64,000 nucleotides of DNA. Origin: CAZYSK01 sp964649415. Lineage in GTDB: Bacteria; Chloroflexota; Anaerolineae; B4-G1. A program made the translations under genes and the position numbers. The stretch covers positions 1 to 64,000 of the forward strand of contig CAZYSK010000027.1 in NCBI GenBank assembly GCA_964649415.1, read 5' to 3'. The notes below the pieces were generated by a model. That model was not told the origin of the DNA. It did no database searches and saw nothing but the letters and a program-made list of their open reading frames with translations. Shown here piece after piece: positions 13,329-21,014 of the stretch (its first letter is position 1; the number at the start of each line of letters is the position of its first letter).

Positions 13329-13547
13329 CTATAGGTTGATTTCGTGACGCATAGTATAACACACTCCCACTGTGGGGAAAACCTGGTCGTCGGTGATCCC
13401 AGACGGTGCGGACGCACCACGTCCGATGGCAAAGAATGCAAGCTCGGTCCCACACTGGCGGGAGCCGGGCTCGCGGACGTTTTCGATGAAAGTGGCACAG
13501 GTCAGGTCGCCGGCGGTGATGATGTGGGTGGTGGGTTGGGTCATCAG
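13329..13547 (-). pseudogene. Copy of the methyltransferase N-terminal leader
   Basis: A 72-codon frame with ATG at 13547 after CGGAGA. It reads THIITAGDLTCATFIENV then REPGSRQ, matching the first about 30 residues of the intact methyltransferase (THITTSGGLISAAFIENV then REPGSRQ). The DNA is nearly identical over about 35 bases around the IENVREPGSRQ codons. After that it decays and ends at 13329, inside the AbiE promoter region. It lies between helicase and AbiEi, so the AbiE pair is bracketed by two copies of the methylase start. Confidence 0.75.
13353..13381 (-). promoter_or_regulatory. Promoter and possible operator of abiEi/abiEii
   Basis: On the minus strand a TATACT -10 (13358-13353) lies 17 bases from a weak TTTTCC -35. 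The palindrome CCCACTGTGGG (13366-13376) sits in the spacer and is a candidate AbiEi operator. Confidence 0.55.
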
Positions 13548-13558
13548 GTCTCCGTTCC

Positions 13559-13592
13559 AGACCTGACAGGTTTCGGAAAACCTGTCAGGTCT
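13559..13592. repeat. Palindromic element, GACCTGAC family with AGGTTT core
   Basis: A 34-bp perfect palindrome, arms AGACCTGACAGGTTT and complement with CGG at the centre. The helicase stop codon forms at its edge (13592-13594). Confidence 0.9.
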
Positions 13593-16492
13593 CAAGCCGG
13601 AAACAACACCGTCACTGTCAGCAGATCAGAACTCCCCGGCGCCAGGTCGTCGATCCCCTGCAGCCACTCGGCCGGCTGAGCCCCTTCGACTGCCTGCATC
13701 TGTTCCCGCATGTGCTCTCGCTCGGCCACCAATTCCCGTCGCCGCGCCTCGACCGCACCCTCCAACAGACCATCCAGCCCCTCACTCGCCAACGCGTCCG
13801 CCAGGGTCTCCTTCACCTCCGCCTCCGTGCGCGTCTGGGAACTGGCCTGGACATCCACCAGGCGCGTCGCCTGTTGACGGCTGACGGATGACGCAGGACC
13901 CCTATACACCGGCACCGCCACCGGCAGCAACTCCTCCACGATCGACGTCGGCTCCGTACTGACCACGTAGCGCGCCAATAAGTGGAACAGCGCCATCACC
14001 TCGTCCACGTCCGGGGTGACAACGTACGCCGTGCGTCCGTAATGCGCCACTTCCCGGAAGGCGTTCTGCTTGACTTCCTCGATCAGCCGCCGCACCAGCG
14101 GGTGGCCCACGTCCAGCAGCGTCGCGTCGGGGTCGTCCAGTGCCCACTCGGGGTCGAAGGTGGCCCGCTCGATCACGTCGCCCACCGACGCCGTCTGCAG
14201 CGCTGGCTCCGTGAGCGCGATGCGCCAGGAGCCATCGGCGTTCTGAGTCACCGAGCAGCCGAAGCGGTCAAGCCCGCTGAAAGCAAAGGCCCGGATCTGC
14301 TCTGGCGAGCCCACCGTGGCCGCTGTCTCCTCCAGCCGCCGCTCGATCTCCGGCAGGCTGATGTGGGTCTGGCCATAGAAGCTATCTCCCCTGATGCGCT
14401 CCAGCGTCTCCTCGGCGAAGGGGTTCTCACCCTCACCCCAGCCCTCTCCCTGGGAGGGAGAGGGAGGTGCATCGAAGAGGCTGAGCTGTTTCGGCCCCAG
14501 CGTCACGTCGTGCTGTTCCAGCAGGTCCAGGATGCTGGTCTCGTCGCCGAAGTAGGGCGGGGAGAAGCCATAATCTCGGCGAATCTGGGCTGCCTTTTCC
14601 ACCAGCACTTTCAGGATGGCCGCGTCCAGCGTCTCGTCCATGACTATCGTGCGAACGGTCACCACCGGCTTACGCTGCCCGAAGCGGTCCACACGCCCGT
14701 TGCGCTGCTCCAGCCGGTTGGGGTTCCACGGCAGCTCGTAGTGGATCACCTGGGCAGCGGCGTGCTGCAGGTTGATGCCCTCGGAGATGGCATCGGTGGC
14801 CACCAGGATGCCAGTCCCGGCCCGCTCGAACGCCAGGAAGATCTCGCGCCGCTGCCGTTCGTTCAGCCCGCCGTGGATGGTCAGCACCGTGGCCTCTCGA
14901 TAGCGCTTGTCGCGCTGGATCTGTTCCGCCAGGTAGTTCATCGTGTCCACATAGCGGGTGAAGATCACCACCTTGGGATCGCGCGCCAGCAGGTGGTAGA
15001 GCACGCTGTCGAGCAGCTTCTGCAGCTTGTTGTCGCGGGTGGGCGTGACCTTGTCGGCCCTGGCCAGCACCTGCTCCAGTTGCTCCAGTTCGGCCCGAAT
15101 CTGTTCCAGCGACCGCCCGTAGACCACGCGCTCGGTGCGCTCTCCGGCCTCCTCGTCGGTCAGCCGCTCCCCGGTGTCCTCGTCGAGCACGTTGGCCCGC
15201 GCCACATCGGGCGGGATGGGGGTGTCCTCAGAAACCAGGGTTTCCGGAAAAACCCTGGTTTCTTGTTGCTCAAGCTGCTGCCTCAGCCGCCCGCGACGGT
15301 TGCGCAGCGAGCAGCGCAGTGCCTCCGGCGAACTGAGCGCCCGCTTATGAAAGTGGAGCACAGTCCAGTGAGCCAGCGTGCGGATCCCGGCGCTGGCGTC
15401 GGCCGCCTGGGCCAGCACCCGCTGACCGTACGCCTCCACGGCCCGGATGGCGTCTATTTCGTAGCTGGTGGGCGGGACGATTACCTCGTCTTGATCCCGC
15501 TCGGGGAAGGGGCTGCGGTCGGGAGAGTCCCGGAACCATGCCTCCACGTCCTCCCGCCGCCGCTGGCAGACGTAACGCCCAGCCACCGGGCGGACGATGC
15601 GTGGAGCGTGTACAGGGCCGGCCACCGCCCCCACGTCCAGCATGCGCAACAGGCTGGCGAAGGAGTCGGTGTAGCCGTTGTGGGGCGTGGCGGTCAGGAG
15701 CAGGAGATGGCGCACGCGCTCGCTGGCGGCCAGCGCCTCGGCCAGCTCCCAGCGGTCCATGCGCACCCGCTGGTCGGGCCCGCTCTGGTGCGGCTTGGCC
15801 ACCTGGTGTGCCTCGTCGATCACGATGGCGTCCCAGTGCTGCTCCAGGATCTGGTTCTTCACGCCCGGCTGCTTGGCATAATCTACCGACGTGATGAGGA
15901 AGCGGTAGTGCTCCCAGGGATTGGCGCCGGCTGGCAACTCGCGCTCCATCTGACGGCGGTGGCGGGTGGATATGATGCGCGCGGGGATGTGGAAGAAATA
16001 GTCCAGCGCCTCCTGCCACTGCTCGCGCAGGTTGGCTGGGACGATAACCAGCAGACGGGTGGCCATCTGGCGGACCAGCAACTCGGTGACGATCAGTCCC
16101 GCCTCAATCGTCTTGCCCAATCCCACGTCATCGGCCAGCAGCATGCGCACGTGCGGCATCTCCAGCGCCATGACCACAGGCACGAGCTGGTAGTCCTTGG
16201 GGATGACGCGGCTGCGCTGTAGGCTCAAGAGTGGCGCGGTGCCGTGGAGCAGGCTGAGGCGGTAGGCGCGCAGGAGCAGGTCCTGGGCGCTGGGGTGCCC
16301 GACGACGTCGGGCGAGGGCAGCTCCAGGCGACCGGGCCGGATATCCTCAAAGGGGACGTAGAACTGGGTCCGCTGCGCCTCGCCGCCGTCAATCGCGGTG
16401 GCGACGAGGACGCTCCCCTCCTGGCCATCCACACGCCAGAGGCGGGATCGGTTGCGGATCACGGTGCCTGGTGCGTACGTGCAGGTATCCAT
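13592..16492 (-). CDS. SNF2-family helicase, DrmD-like
   Basis: 966 residues, superfamily 2. Walker A ADDVGLGKT at about 120-128, DEAH at 226-229, motif III LLLLTATPHNG near 264, and the C-terminal lobe with ATDAISEGINLQ near 567 and NGRVDRFGQR near 600. A short N-terminal extension (about 1-80) precedes the helicase core and a long C-terminal tail follows. In class 1 DISARM the SNF2-like DrmD is encoded next to DrmMI. Here the same two protein types flank an AbiE module. AGGGG precedes the ATG at 16492, and a promoter lies at 16664-16692. Two palindromes are inserted in frame (14427-14465 and 15230-15263), producing the loops PPSPSQGEGWGEGE and ETRVFPETLVSE. The helicase family is certain. 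The DISARM assignment is inference. Confidence 0.85.
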   Translation of the reverse strand: MDTCTYAPGTVIRNRSRLWRVDGQEGSVLVATAIDGGEAQRTQFYVPFEDIRPGRLELPSPDVVGHPSAQDLLLRAYRLSLLHGTAPLLSLQRSRVIPKDYQLVPVVMALEMPHVRMLLADDVGLGKTIEAGLIVTELLVRQMATRLLVIVPANLREQWQEALDYFFHIPARIISTRHRRQMERELPAGANPWEHYRFLITSVDYAKQPGVKNQILEQHWDAIVIDEAHQVAKPHQSGPDQRVRMDRWELAEALAASERVRHLLLLTATPHNGYTDSFASLLRMLDVGAVAGPVHAPRIVRPVAGRYVCQRRREDVEAWFRDSPDRSPFPERDQDEVIVPPTSYEIDAIRAVEAYGQRVLAQAADASAGIRTLAHWTVLHFHKRALSSPEALRCSLRNRRGRLRQQLEQQETRVFPETLVSEDTPIPPDVARANVLDEDTGERLTDEEAGERTERVVYGRSLEQIRAELEQLEQVLARADKVTPTRDNKLQKLLDSVLYHLLARDPKVVIFTRYVDTMNYLAEQIQRDKRYREATVLTIHGGLNERQRREIFLAFERAGTGILVATDAISEGINLQHAAAQVIHYELPWNPNRLEQRNGRVDRFGQRKPVVTVRTIVMDETLDAAILKVLVEKAAQIRRDYGFSPPYFGDETSILDLLEQHDVTLGPKQLSLFDAPPSPSQGEGWGEGENPFAEETLERIRGDSFYGQTHISLPEIERRLEETAATVGSPEQIRAFAFSGLDRFGCSVTQNADGSWRIALTEPALQTASVGDVIERATFDPEWALDDPDATLLDVGHPLVRRLIEEVKQNAFREVAHYGRTAYVVTPDVDEVMALFHLLARYVVSTEPTSIVEELLPVAVPVYRGPASSVSRQQATRLVDVQASSQTRTEAEVKETLADALASEGLDGLLEGAVEARRRELVAEREHMREQMQAVEGAQPAEWLQGIDDLAPGSSDLLTVTVLFPA
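14427..14465. repeat. CCCTCTCCCTGGGAGGGAGAGGG palindrome in the helicase gene
   Basis: Arms CCCTCTCCC and GGGAGAGGG around TGGGAG, preceded by a CTCACCCTCACCCCAG tract. It encodes the Pro/Gly-rich insertion between the helicase lobe and the C-terminal region. Confidence 0.8.
15230..15263. repeat. Palindromic element, GAAACCAGG family
   Basis: A 34-bp near-perfect palindrome (AGAAACCAGGGTTTCC with its complement) in frame in the helicase gene. Confidence 0.9.
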
Positions 16493-16663
16493 CGGCCCCT
16501 GGTCCTCTCAGTGACTCGCCACGATCTATAGCGAGGACGCAACAATGCAGCCACAAATCGCCCCGAGCGCAAGCCGAAGCGTCTAGGGCCGAGACCCTTC
16601 GAATTCGCCCATGGTGAGGCAGGACGGGAAAGCGCCGGGGTGCGCTCAGCCTTCCCGCACCAC

Positions 16664-16692
16664 AGTATAGCACATCCTCGCCCTTAGCACAA
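16664..16692 (-). promoter_or_regulatory. Promoter of the DrmD-like helicase gene
   Basis: Minus strand: TTGTGC (16692-16687), 17-base spacer, TATACT (16669-16664). The transcript would have a leader of about 165 bases that can fold (GGGAAGG pairing with CTTTCCC). The motif CCACAGTATAGCA and a GGCGCTTTCC leader block recur at the receptor-operon promoter (56889-56917). Nothing else is seen between 16493 and 16778. Confidence 0.65.
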
Positions 16693-16778
16693 AAAACCCG
16701 TACGCGGCCCACAGGTGTGGTGGTCGTCCTGGGTTTGCCCAAGCCGAGCGAAGGGCCACGTACTCCAGACGATATCAA

Positions 16779-16886
16779 CTAGGTGAAACGCGCAATGAAT
16801 TCGGCGGCAGAAAGAACGTGGACACCCTCGTACTCGCCGAGGTCGAAGAAGTGGCAATTGCCCGACACGATCAACTCCTGGCACGG
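16779..16886 (-). pseudogene. C-terminal stump of a PIN-domain toxin
   Basis: Directly after the antitoxin stop, in the same frame, 34 codons read QELIVSGNCHFFDLGEYEG and then VHVLSAAEFIARF before a stop. This is the usual end of VapC-like PIN ribonucleases (the IVSGD...DLGEYEG block). The rest of the PIN fold, including the first Asp and Glu, is missing. In the family the Asp of SGD is a metal ligand; here it is Asn. Confidence 0.65.
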
Positions 16887-17144
16887 CTATGCGCCGTCTC
16901 CGTGAAGCAGCTCATCAACGAGCTTTTTGCGCTCGCCTTCGGCCAAGCTGTCCCAATCCAGACCTCGCTCCGGGCAGAGAGCACGCGCCCGCTGGTTCCC
17001 GCAGTCCACCAGGCACTCAAGTCCATCAAGGTGCGGAATTAGCGCCCTTAACACGGCCCGCTTGGCCGGCGGCGAGATCTGTCTCACCAACTCAATGATC
17101 TGAGATTCAGGTATCTTGAGCGTGACCACTCCCATTAGTGACAT
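16887..17144 (-). CDS. Antitoxin of a PIN-type module (toxin truncated)
   Basis: About 85 residues from the ATG at 17144. An N-terminal TLKIPESQIIELVRQ helix and the tail CPERGLDWDSLAEGE match a family of small antitoxins usually paired with PIN toxins. The cognate toxin is reduced to a C-terminal stump (16779-16886). Upstream, 17145-17240 carries a third, more decayed copy of the methyltransferase leader (CIENVREVGSP), readable in the same frame as a longer open frame to 17201. Because the toxin is gone, this gene is probably a relic or an anti-addiction antitoxin. Confidence 0.6.
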   Translation of the reverse strand: MSLMGVVTLKIPESQIIELVRQISPPAKRAVLRALIPHLDGLECLVDCGNQRARALCPERGLDWDSLAEGERKKLVDELLHGDGA

Positions 17145-17252
17145 CCCGCCAGTTGGGGAACCAACCTCGCGCACGTTCTCAATGCAGGTGGCAATGAGCA
17201 AGCCCCCTGAGGTGAATGATGTGGGTGGCTATGGCCGTTGCCAAGATACTCC

Positions 17253-17570
17253 CTACATCAACTCCAGACCCCGCAAGTGCCGCCGCACCACCCGCATAAC
17301 CTCGTTCAAGTGCGGCAATTCTGGTATTTGTACGGCCAAACGTGAAGCCCATAGCTTGTCGAAGGTCGCTTCCTTGCGGGCCAGAACCTCATCAAGCCGG
17401 TCTGGCTCTTGCCCCTTGTGTCGGCACTTGGCACCAAAACTGGACGGTAGGAAACTGAGATCCACGTCGCCCCACTCGAGCAGCCAACTCAACACATAGT
17501 CCTTTTCGACCACAAGATCACCTACTCCCAGGCGGTGGGCTTGCTTGAAAACCTCGGCGGCTGGAATCAT
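17253..17570 (-). pseudogene. AbiEii toxin with an internal deletion
   Basis: 105 residues. The first about 32 (FKQAHRLGVGDLVVEKDYV) match the N-terminus of AbiEii toxins. From about residue 47 (GAKCRHKGQEPDRLDEVLA, then KEATFDKLW) it matches the C-terminus. The whole catalytic core with the GGT...K and SxDxD motifs is missing. The deletion keeps the frame. It follows an intact AbiEi antitoxin by four bases. The product cannot be a nucleotidyltransferase, so the antitoxin here is effectively orphaned. Confidence 0.75.
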
Positions 17571-17574
17571 CGAC

Positions 17575-18396
17575 TCATGTCCAAACGATAGCCCTCAACT
17601 CCTCGGGCTCAAGGTTCACGCGCAATCGCCAACGAGCGCGGTACGGCCCCTCGTCCGGCAGCGTCGGGTCGAGGGAATCGTAGCTGGGATTGACAAACGA
17701 TTGCAGGGCGGTGGTGGTCTCCGGGCAGCCCAGGTCGTAGGTCTCCAACAGGAAGCCGATCCGCTTCGCCGCCGCCTTGTGATCCAGACGCTGCACGTGG
17801 GCTACCAACCGCCCCTCGTCCAAGTCATCCTTGTGTAGCCAAAGCCCTTTGGCCAACTCTCCCAATCCACCGCACAGGTGAGGTTGAGTGGCGCAATCGA
17901 GGATCGTTTTCTCCAGATCACTGACCCACACCTGCTCCTGGTCGGTTACCCAGATCGGTTCCCATCCCCAGAAGGAGCGCGCGCTGGCGTAGACGAAGCG
18001 GTAGTCCACGCCGGCGATCTTTCGGCTGGTTCGCTGCCGGGGCACGGTCACGTACACCATATTGACCGGCTGGGTGGTCATCTGATGCAACTCCATGGCA
18101 CTGTAGAAGGATATGTAGTAGGGAAGAGGATCAAGCACCTCACGGGCAATCACGTATCGGTCGGCCATAGGGACGCTCTCTAGACCAGCCTCCAGAGGCA
18201 CGATCAGGTATTTGCCCGGCACCAATCGCACCAGCCACCTCTTGCGCACCAGTTGGCTGAGAAGCGTGGTCGTGGCCTGGTAGGATTTATCAATGATAGC
18301 CTGAGCGTCGGCGACGGAGAAGACAGTCTTTCCCTCAGCGCTGAGGCGCAGCAGGAGTTCCGCGCTGCCCGGGCCCAAGGTTTTATCTGTCTTCAT
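17575..18396 (-). CDS. AbiEi-type antitoxin/repressor, second copy
   Basis: 273 residues, with an N-terminal winged helix (TVFSVADAQAIIDKSYQ to GKYLIVPLEAG, about 19-67) and an AbiEi C-terminal domain with SFYSAMELHQMTTQP and VSDLEKTILDCATQP. It is only distantly similar to the AbiEi at 12487-13317, so the two modules were acquired separately or have diverged for long. The ATG at 18396 has AAAGGTAA upstream, and that ribosome site overlaps one arm of a perfect inverted repeat. Thus bound AbiEi could block both transcription and translation. The toxin that follows has lost its catalytic core. Confidence 0.85.
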   Translation of the reverse strand: MKTDKTLGPGSAELLLRLSAEGKTVFSVADAQAIIDKSYQATTTLLSQLVRKRWLVRLVPGKYLIVPLEAGLESVPMADRYVIAREVLDPLPYYISFYSAMELHQMTTQPVNMVYVTVPRQRTSRKIAGVDYRFVYASARSFWGWEPIWVTDQEQVWVSDLEKTILDCATQPHLCGGLGELAKGLWLHKDDLDEGRLVAHVQRLDHKAAAKRIGFLLETYDLGCPETTTALQSFVNPSYDSLDPTLPDEGPYRARWRLRVNLEPEELRAIVWT

Positions 18397-18399
18397 GTG

Positions 18400-18460
18400 G
18401 ATTACCTTTCATATCCGCTATCTCACGTAATTAACCAATTATACCATATAAAAGGTAATC
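18400..18460 (-). promoter_or_regulatory. abiEi promoter flanked by inverted-repeat operator
   Basis: Perfect 10-bp inverted arms GATTACCTTT (18400-18409) and AAAGGTAATC (18451-18460) flank a consensus TATAAT -10 on the minus strand (18443-18438). A smaller TAATT/AATTA pair lies between. No good -35 at 17 bases was seen. AbiEi proteins are known to bind paired inverted repeats upstream of their operon. Confidence 0.65.
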
Positions 18461-18596
18461 AAGCTACGGGCCGCGAGAAGAACTGAGGCCTGGTCCCGCC
18501 CTGGCGGGAGCCAACCTCGCGCACGTTTTCGATGAAGCCGGCGGAGATCAAGCCGCCGGGGGTAGTGATTTGAGCGAGGGTCTCCAAGGGGGCCAT
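18459..18596 (-). pseudogene. Methyltransferase leader copy as a 45-codon frame
   Basis: ATG at 18596, reading LAQITTPGGLISAGFIENV and then REVGSRQGG before a stop at 18459. It is the closest copy of the methylase leader in protein terms (ITTSGGLISAAFIENV in the intact gene). It lies directly upstream of the second AbiE operon. No methylase body follows. Translation as a peptide is possible but not supported by a good ribosome site. Confidence 0.65.
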
Positions 18597-18655
18597 TCGG
18601 CGTAACCCTCACGATACTAGGGGCGCGGAAACCGCACCCGCTGGACGGGCTCTGG

Positions 18656-18684
18656 TTGTCTAAACGGGCCACGTCGGGTATAGT
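18656..18684 (+). promoter_or_regulatory. Promoter of the orphan Phd antitoxin
   Basis: TTGTCT (18656-18661), 17-base spacer, TATAGT (18679-18684), about 30 bases upstream of the gene. Confidence 0.65.
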
Positions 18685-18722
18685 ACAGATGACACAGGAT
18701 TCATCGTTACAGGATGTGCAAG

Positions 18723-19037
18723 ATGCGTACCAAGATTATGCCCATCAGCGACCTGCGTCGCCAGGCCAGCCGGATCCTGGAGATCCTCCAGGAAGAGGGT
18801 GACGACGTTTACATCACCCACCATGGTCGCCCCGTGGCCGTGATGGTCGATTACGAGCGCTACGAAGACCTGCTGGCGCACGTGGCGGAGTTGACCCATC
18901 GTCTGCGAGAGAAAGCAAGAGTGGCCGAGCCCATCGCAGATCACACCGCGCACCTGGCCGGCCTGCACCGCGAGGTGTGGGACGGCATCGACACCGACGC
19001 TTACCTCCGAGAAGAGCGGGACGCGTGGGAAGACTAA
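18723..19037 (+). CDS. Phd/YefM-family antitoxin, apparently orphan
   Basis: 104 residues. The N-terminal half (MPISDLRRQASRILE, then YITHHGRPVAVMVDYERYE) is the Phd/YefM DNA-binding fold. The C-terminal tail is acidic and would wrap a toxin. The ATG at 18723 is preferred over 18714 because AGGA stands 8 bases upstream. No toxin follows: the next gene is a PIN toxin on the other strand with its own Phd antitoxin. It has its own promoter. Either the toxin was lost or this protein cross-regulates the neighbouring pair. Confidence 0.85.
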   Translation: MRTKIMPISDLRRQASRILEILQEEGDDVYITHHGRPVAVMVDYERYEDLLAHVAELTHRLREKARVAEPIADHTAHLAGLHREVWDGIDTDAYLREERDAWED

Positions 19038-19069
19038 CGGAACAGCTGAATAGCGCGAGTCGCTGTGCC

Positions 19070-19498
19070 TCATCCCTCCACCACATGCACCCAGGGTAGA
19101 TCGTCCTGCACCGCCCGACCCAGTCGGCGGTCGGCGGTCCAGAACTCGCCGCCCAACACATCCGCCAGCGCCAGGTAGTGGGCATCGTAGGCCGCCGGAA
19201 GCGAGAATCGCTCGGCTAGATCCAATGCCCGCCCGTGCAGCTCCCGGTCGCCGTAGAGACGAATAGGCAAAGCGAGTGCTGCTTTGAGCGCCAGCCGCAC
19301 TGCGGACGTACTCATCATCCCGGCCTGCTGGTAGCGATAGAGGGCGTTGCTGACCTCGTAGCAAAGCAGAGTGGGAGCAGCGATTTGCCGATGGTCGGCA
19401 TCCCACTGTTCCCACGTCTGCCGGACCGCCTCATCCTTTGGGTCGGCGACCAGGCGGATGACCAGGTTGGCGTCAACGCAGAGCGACGAGTCGCTCAT
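19070..19498 (-). CDS. PIN-domain toxin, VapC-like
   Basis: 142 residues with all acidic PIN positions: VDAN (D9), YEVSNAL (E48), YDAHYLALA (D near 104) and TADRRL (D near 122). PIN toxins are Mg-dependent RNases that cut tRNA or rRNA. The start ATG overlaps the end of the upstream Phd antitoxin by 26 bases, the usual coupling. It converges on the orphan Phd gene. Confidence 0.9.
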   Translation of the reverse strand: MSDSSLCVDANLVIRLVADPKDEAVRQTWEQWDADHRQIAAPTLLCYEVSNALYRYQQAGMMSTSAVRLALKAALALPIRLYGDRELHGRALDLAERFSLPAAYDAHYLALADVLGGEFWTADRRLGRAVQDDLPWVHVVEG

Positions 19499-19778
19499 CT
19501 CGCTCCCTCCGCACCTCTCTCAGCACGTCCTCGGGCGGCGCCAGATCACGTTCACCCAGGTCAGCTCGAACCTGCTCCCGTGCCTGGCGCACGAGATCCC
19601 GCCAATCCTCCCGCTCCTCACAAGCCGCCAACAACTGCTCGTATTTTTCCAGGGAGATCACGACCACGTGAGGCTTGCCGCTGTGCTCGACGATGACCGG
19701 CTCCTGGTGCTCCACCACGTGCCGCATCAGCTCGCCGAAGTGGATGCGGGCATCGGTAGCGCTCATTGTGCGCTGCAT
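19473..19778 (-). CDS. Phd/YefM-family antitoxin of the PIN pair
   Basis: 101 residues. N-terminal Phd/YefM fold (SATDARIHFGELMRHV, then VIVEHSGKPHVVVISLEKYE) and a charged C-terminal tail (WRDLVRQAREQVRADLGE) expected to bind the toxin. The ATG at 19778 follows GGGGAGGTGG. A strong promoter and AT-rich palindromic sequence (operator candidate) lie directly upstream. Confidence 0.9.
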   Translation of the reverse strand: MQRTMSATDARIHFGELMRHVVEHQEPVIVEHSGKPHVVVISLEKYEQLLAACEEREDWRDLVRQAREQVRADLGERDLAPPEDVLREVRRERDERLVALR

Positions 19779-19797
19779 GTTCCACCTCCCCTGTTAT

Positions 19798-19849
19798 TCA
19801 ATCAATCGATTAATCAATGTGATTATAGTCCTTCTGCCACGAAAGTCAA
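19798..19849 (-). promoter_or_regulatory. Promoter and operator region of the Phd/PIN pair
   Basis: Minus strand: TTGACT (19849-19844), 16-base spacer, TATAAT (19827-19822). Downstream, 19798-19820 contains repeated AATCAATC/GATTAATC blocks, likely the antitoxin operator. Confidence 0.7.
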
Positions 19850-19874
19850 GCAGATCAGAATCACCGAGAATCAC

Positions 19875-19970
19875 GTAGCCACATCGGCAGTTTCTGCACA
19901 AACGCCCTCCGTTTTCGAGGTGCACCGCTCACACGCGTGGCGCTCCGCCATGCAAGTTCAACGCGGTAGG
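19875..19970. repeat. Dispersed ~95-bp repeat, copy 2
   Basis: Intergenic copy of the repeat at 6061-6162. The 320-base stretch 19779-20098 holds the Phd/PIN promoter, this repeat and the promoter of the next gene. I see nothing else in it. Confidence 0.7.
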
Positions 19971-20012
19971 CATCGGCCGAGCTGGTGCTCGGCGTTCCCA
20001 GAGTATGGCGAT

Positions 20013-20041
20013 TTGCGTCGCCGGGCACTGTGTGCTAGGAT
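20013..20041 (+). promoter_or_regulatory. Putative promoter of the sugar isomerase pair
   Basis: TTGCGT, 17-base spacer, TAGGAT, followed by a leader of about 50 bases. Confidence 0.45.
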
Positions 20042-20098
20042 AGCCCCGCGCACGGGCGCAAAGACACTCTCACCCCCATCGTACAAAGGAGCAGAGCC

Positions 20099-20971
20099 AT
20101 GAAGCTCGCTTTCACCACGCTGGGATGCCCGGAATGGACACTGCGGCAGATCGTCGAGAACGCGGCCCGGATGGGCTACGACGCCGTTGACTTCCGGGGC
20201 CTGTTGGAAGACGTGGACATCACCGCCCGGCCCGAGTTCACCACGGGGCTGGAGGAGACCCGGCGCATGTTCGCCGACCACGGCGTGGCCATATCGTGCC
20301 TGTCCACCTCGGCGCGCTACGCCGTGGTGGACGCACGCGAGAGGGAGAAGCACTTCGACGAGACGCGGCGCTACATGGCGCTCGCCGCCCGGCTCGGTGC
20401 CGGCATTCTGCGCGTGTTCGGCGGGCGCGTGCCCGAGGGATACACGGTGGAGGCTGTCACGCCCGTCCTCGTCGAGAACCTGAGGCAGATGGGCGACGAG
20501 GCCGAGCAATTCGACGTCACGCTGGCGCTGGAGACACACGACGATTGGACCGACTCGGCGACCCTCGCCCGCGTGATGGCCGAGACGGACCACCCTCGCG
20601 TAGGCGTGCTGTGGGACCTGCACCACCCATTCCGGACGAACGGGGAGGCCCCGGAGGCCAGCTACGCCAACCTGGCCCCCTACGTCGTCAACACCCACGT
20701 CAAGGATTCGGTCCCCGGACGGGCGAACAGCTTCCCCAGCGACTACCGGCTGGAGTACAGCTACGTCTTGGTCGGTCAGGGGGACGTGCCTTTGAGGCAG
20801 ATGCTGGACTTGTTGGCCCAGGGCGGCTACGACGGCTACGCCACGCTGGAGTGGGAGAAGCGCTGGCTCCCCCACCTGCCGGAACCGGAATTGGTGTTCC
20901 CGGAGTACGTGCGCCAGATGCGCGAGTGGTTCCGACGGACGTCTGCGTCCGCCGGACATCTGCGTCCGTAG
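20099..20971 (+). CDS. Sugar phosphate isomerase/epimerase-like TIM barrel
   Basis: 290 residues of the xylose-isomerase-like TIM-barrel family (AP endonuclease family 2 fold). The N-terminal strand is MKLAFTTLGCPEW. Metal-site residues expected in the family are seen in LALETHDDW (Glu), GVLWDLHHPF (Asp, His), NTHVKD (His) and YATLEWEKRW (Glu). Members isomerise or epimerise keto sugars or inositol derivatives. The exact substrate cannot be told. AAAGGAG precedes the ATG. The last about 10 residues (RTSASAGHLRP) and the TAG stop come from a GTCCG-type repeat. A second member follows 43 bases downstream, probably in one operon. Confidence 0.85.
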   Translation: MKLAFTTLGCPEWTLRQIVENAARMGYDAVDFRGLLEDVDITARPEFTTGLEETRRMFADHGVAISCLSTSARYAVVDAREREKHFDETRRYMALAARLGAGILRVFGGRVPEGYTVEAVTPVLVENLRQMGDEAEQFDVTLALETHDDWTDSATLARVMAETDHPRVGVLWDLHHPFRTNGEAPEASYANLAPYVVNTHVKDSVPGRANSFPSDYRLEYSYVLVGQGDVPLRQMLDLLAQGGYDGYATLEWEKRWLPHLPEPELVFPEYVRQMREWFRRTSASAGHLRP

Positions 20972-20972
20972 G
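20935..20972. repeat. GGACGTCTGCGTCC-type repeat
   Basis: Two imperfect copies of GGACRTCTGCGTCCG in tandem provide the C-terminus and stop of the sugar isomerase gene. Related GTCCGCGGAC sequences are at 25425-25471, 35415-35460, 39062-39080 and 51371-51406. Confidence 0.6.
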
Positions 20973-21014
20973 GACTGACCCGGACCACCGCGCCTCGATC
21001 AACGGAGGGATACC

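Noticed and set aside
13982..16222. Long open frame on the plus strand opposite the helicase gene
   Set aside because: GC-rich codon shadow: low-complexity His/Gln/Arg/Val composition, no domain, fully antisense to a well-supported helicase.
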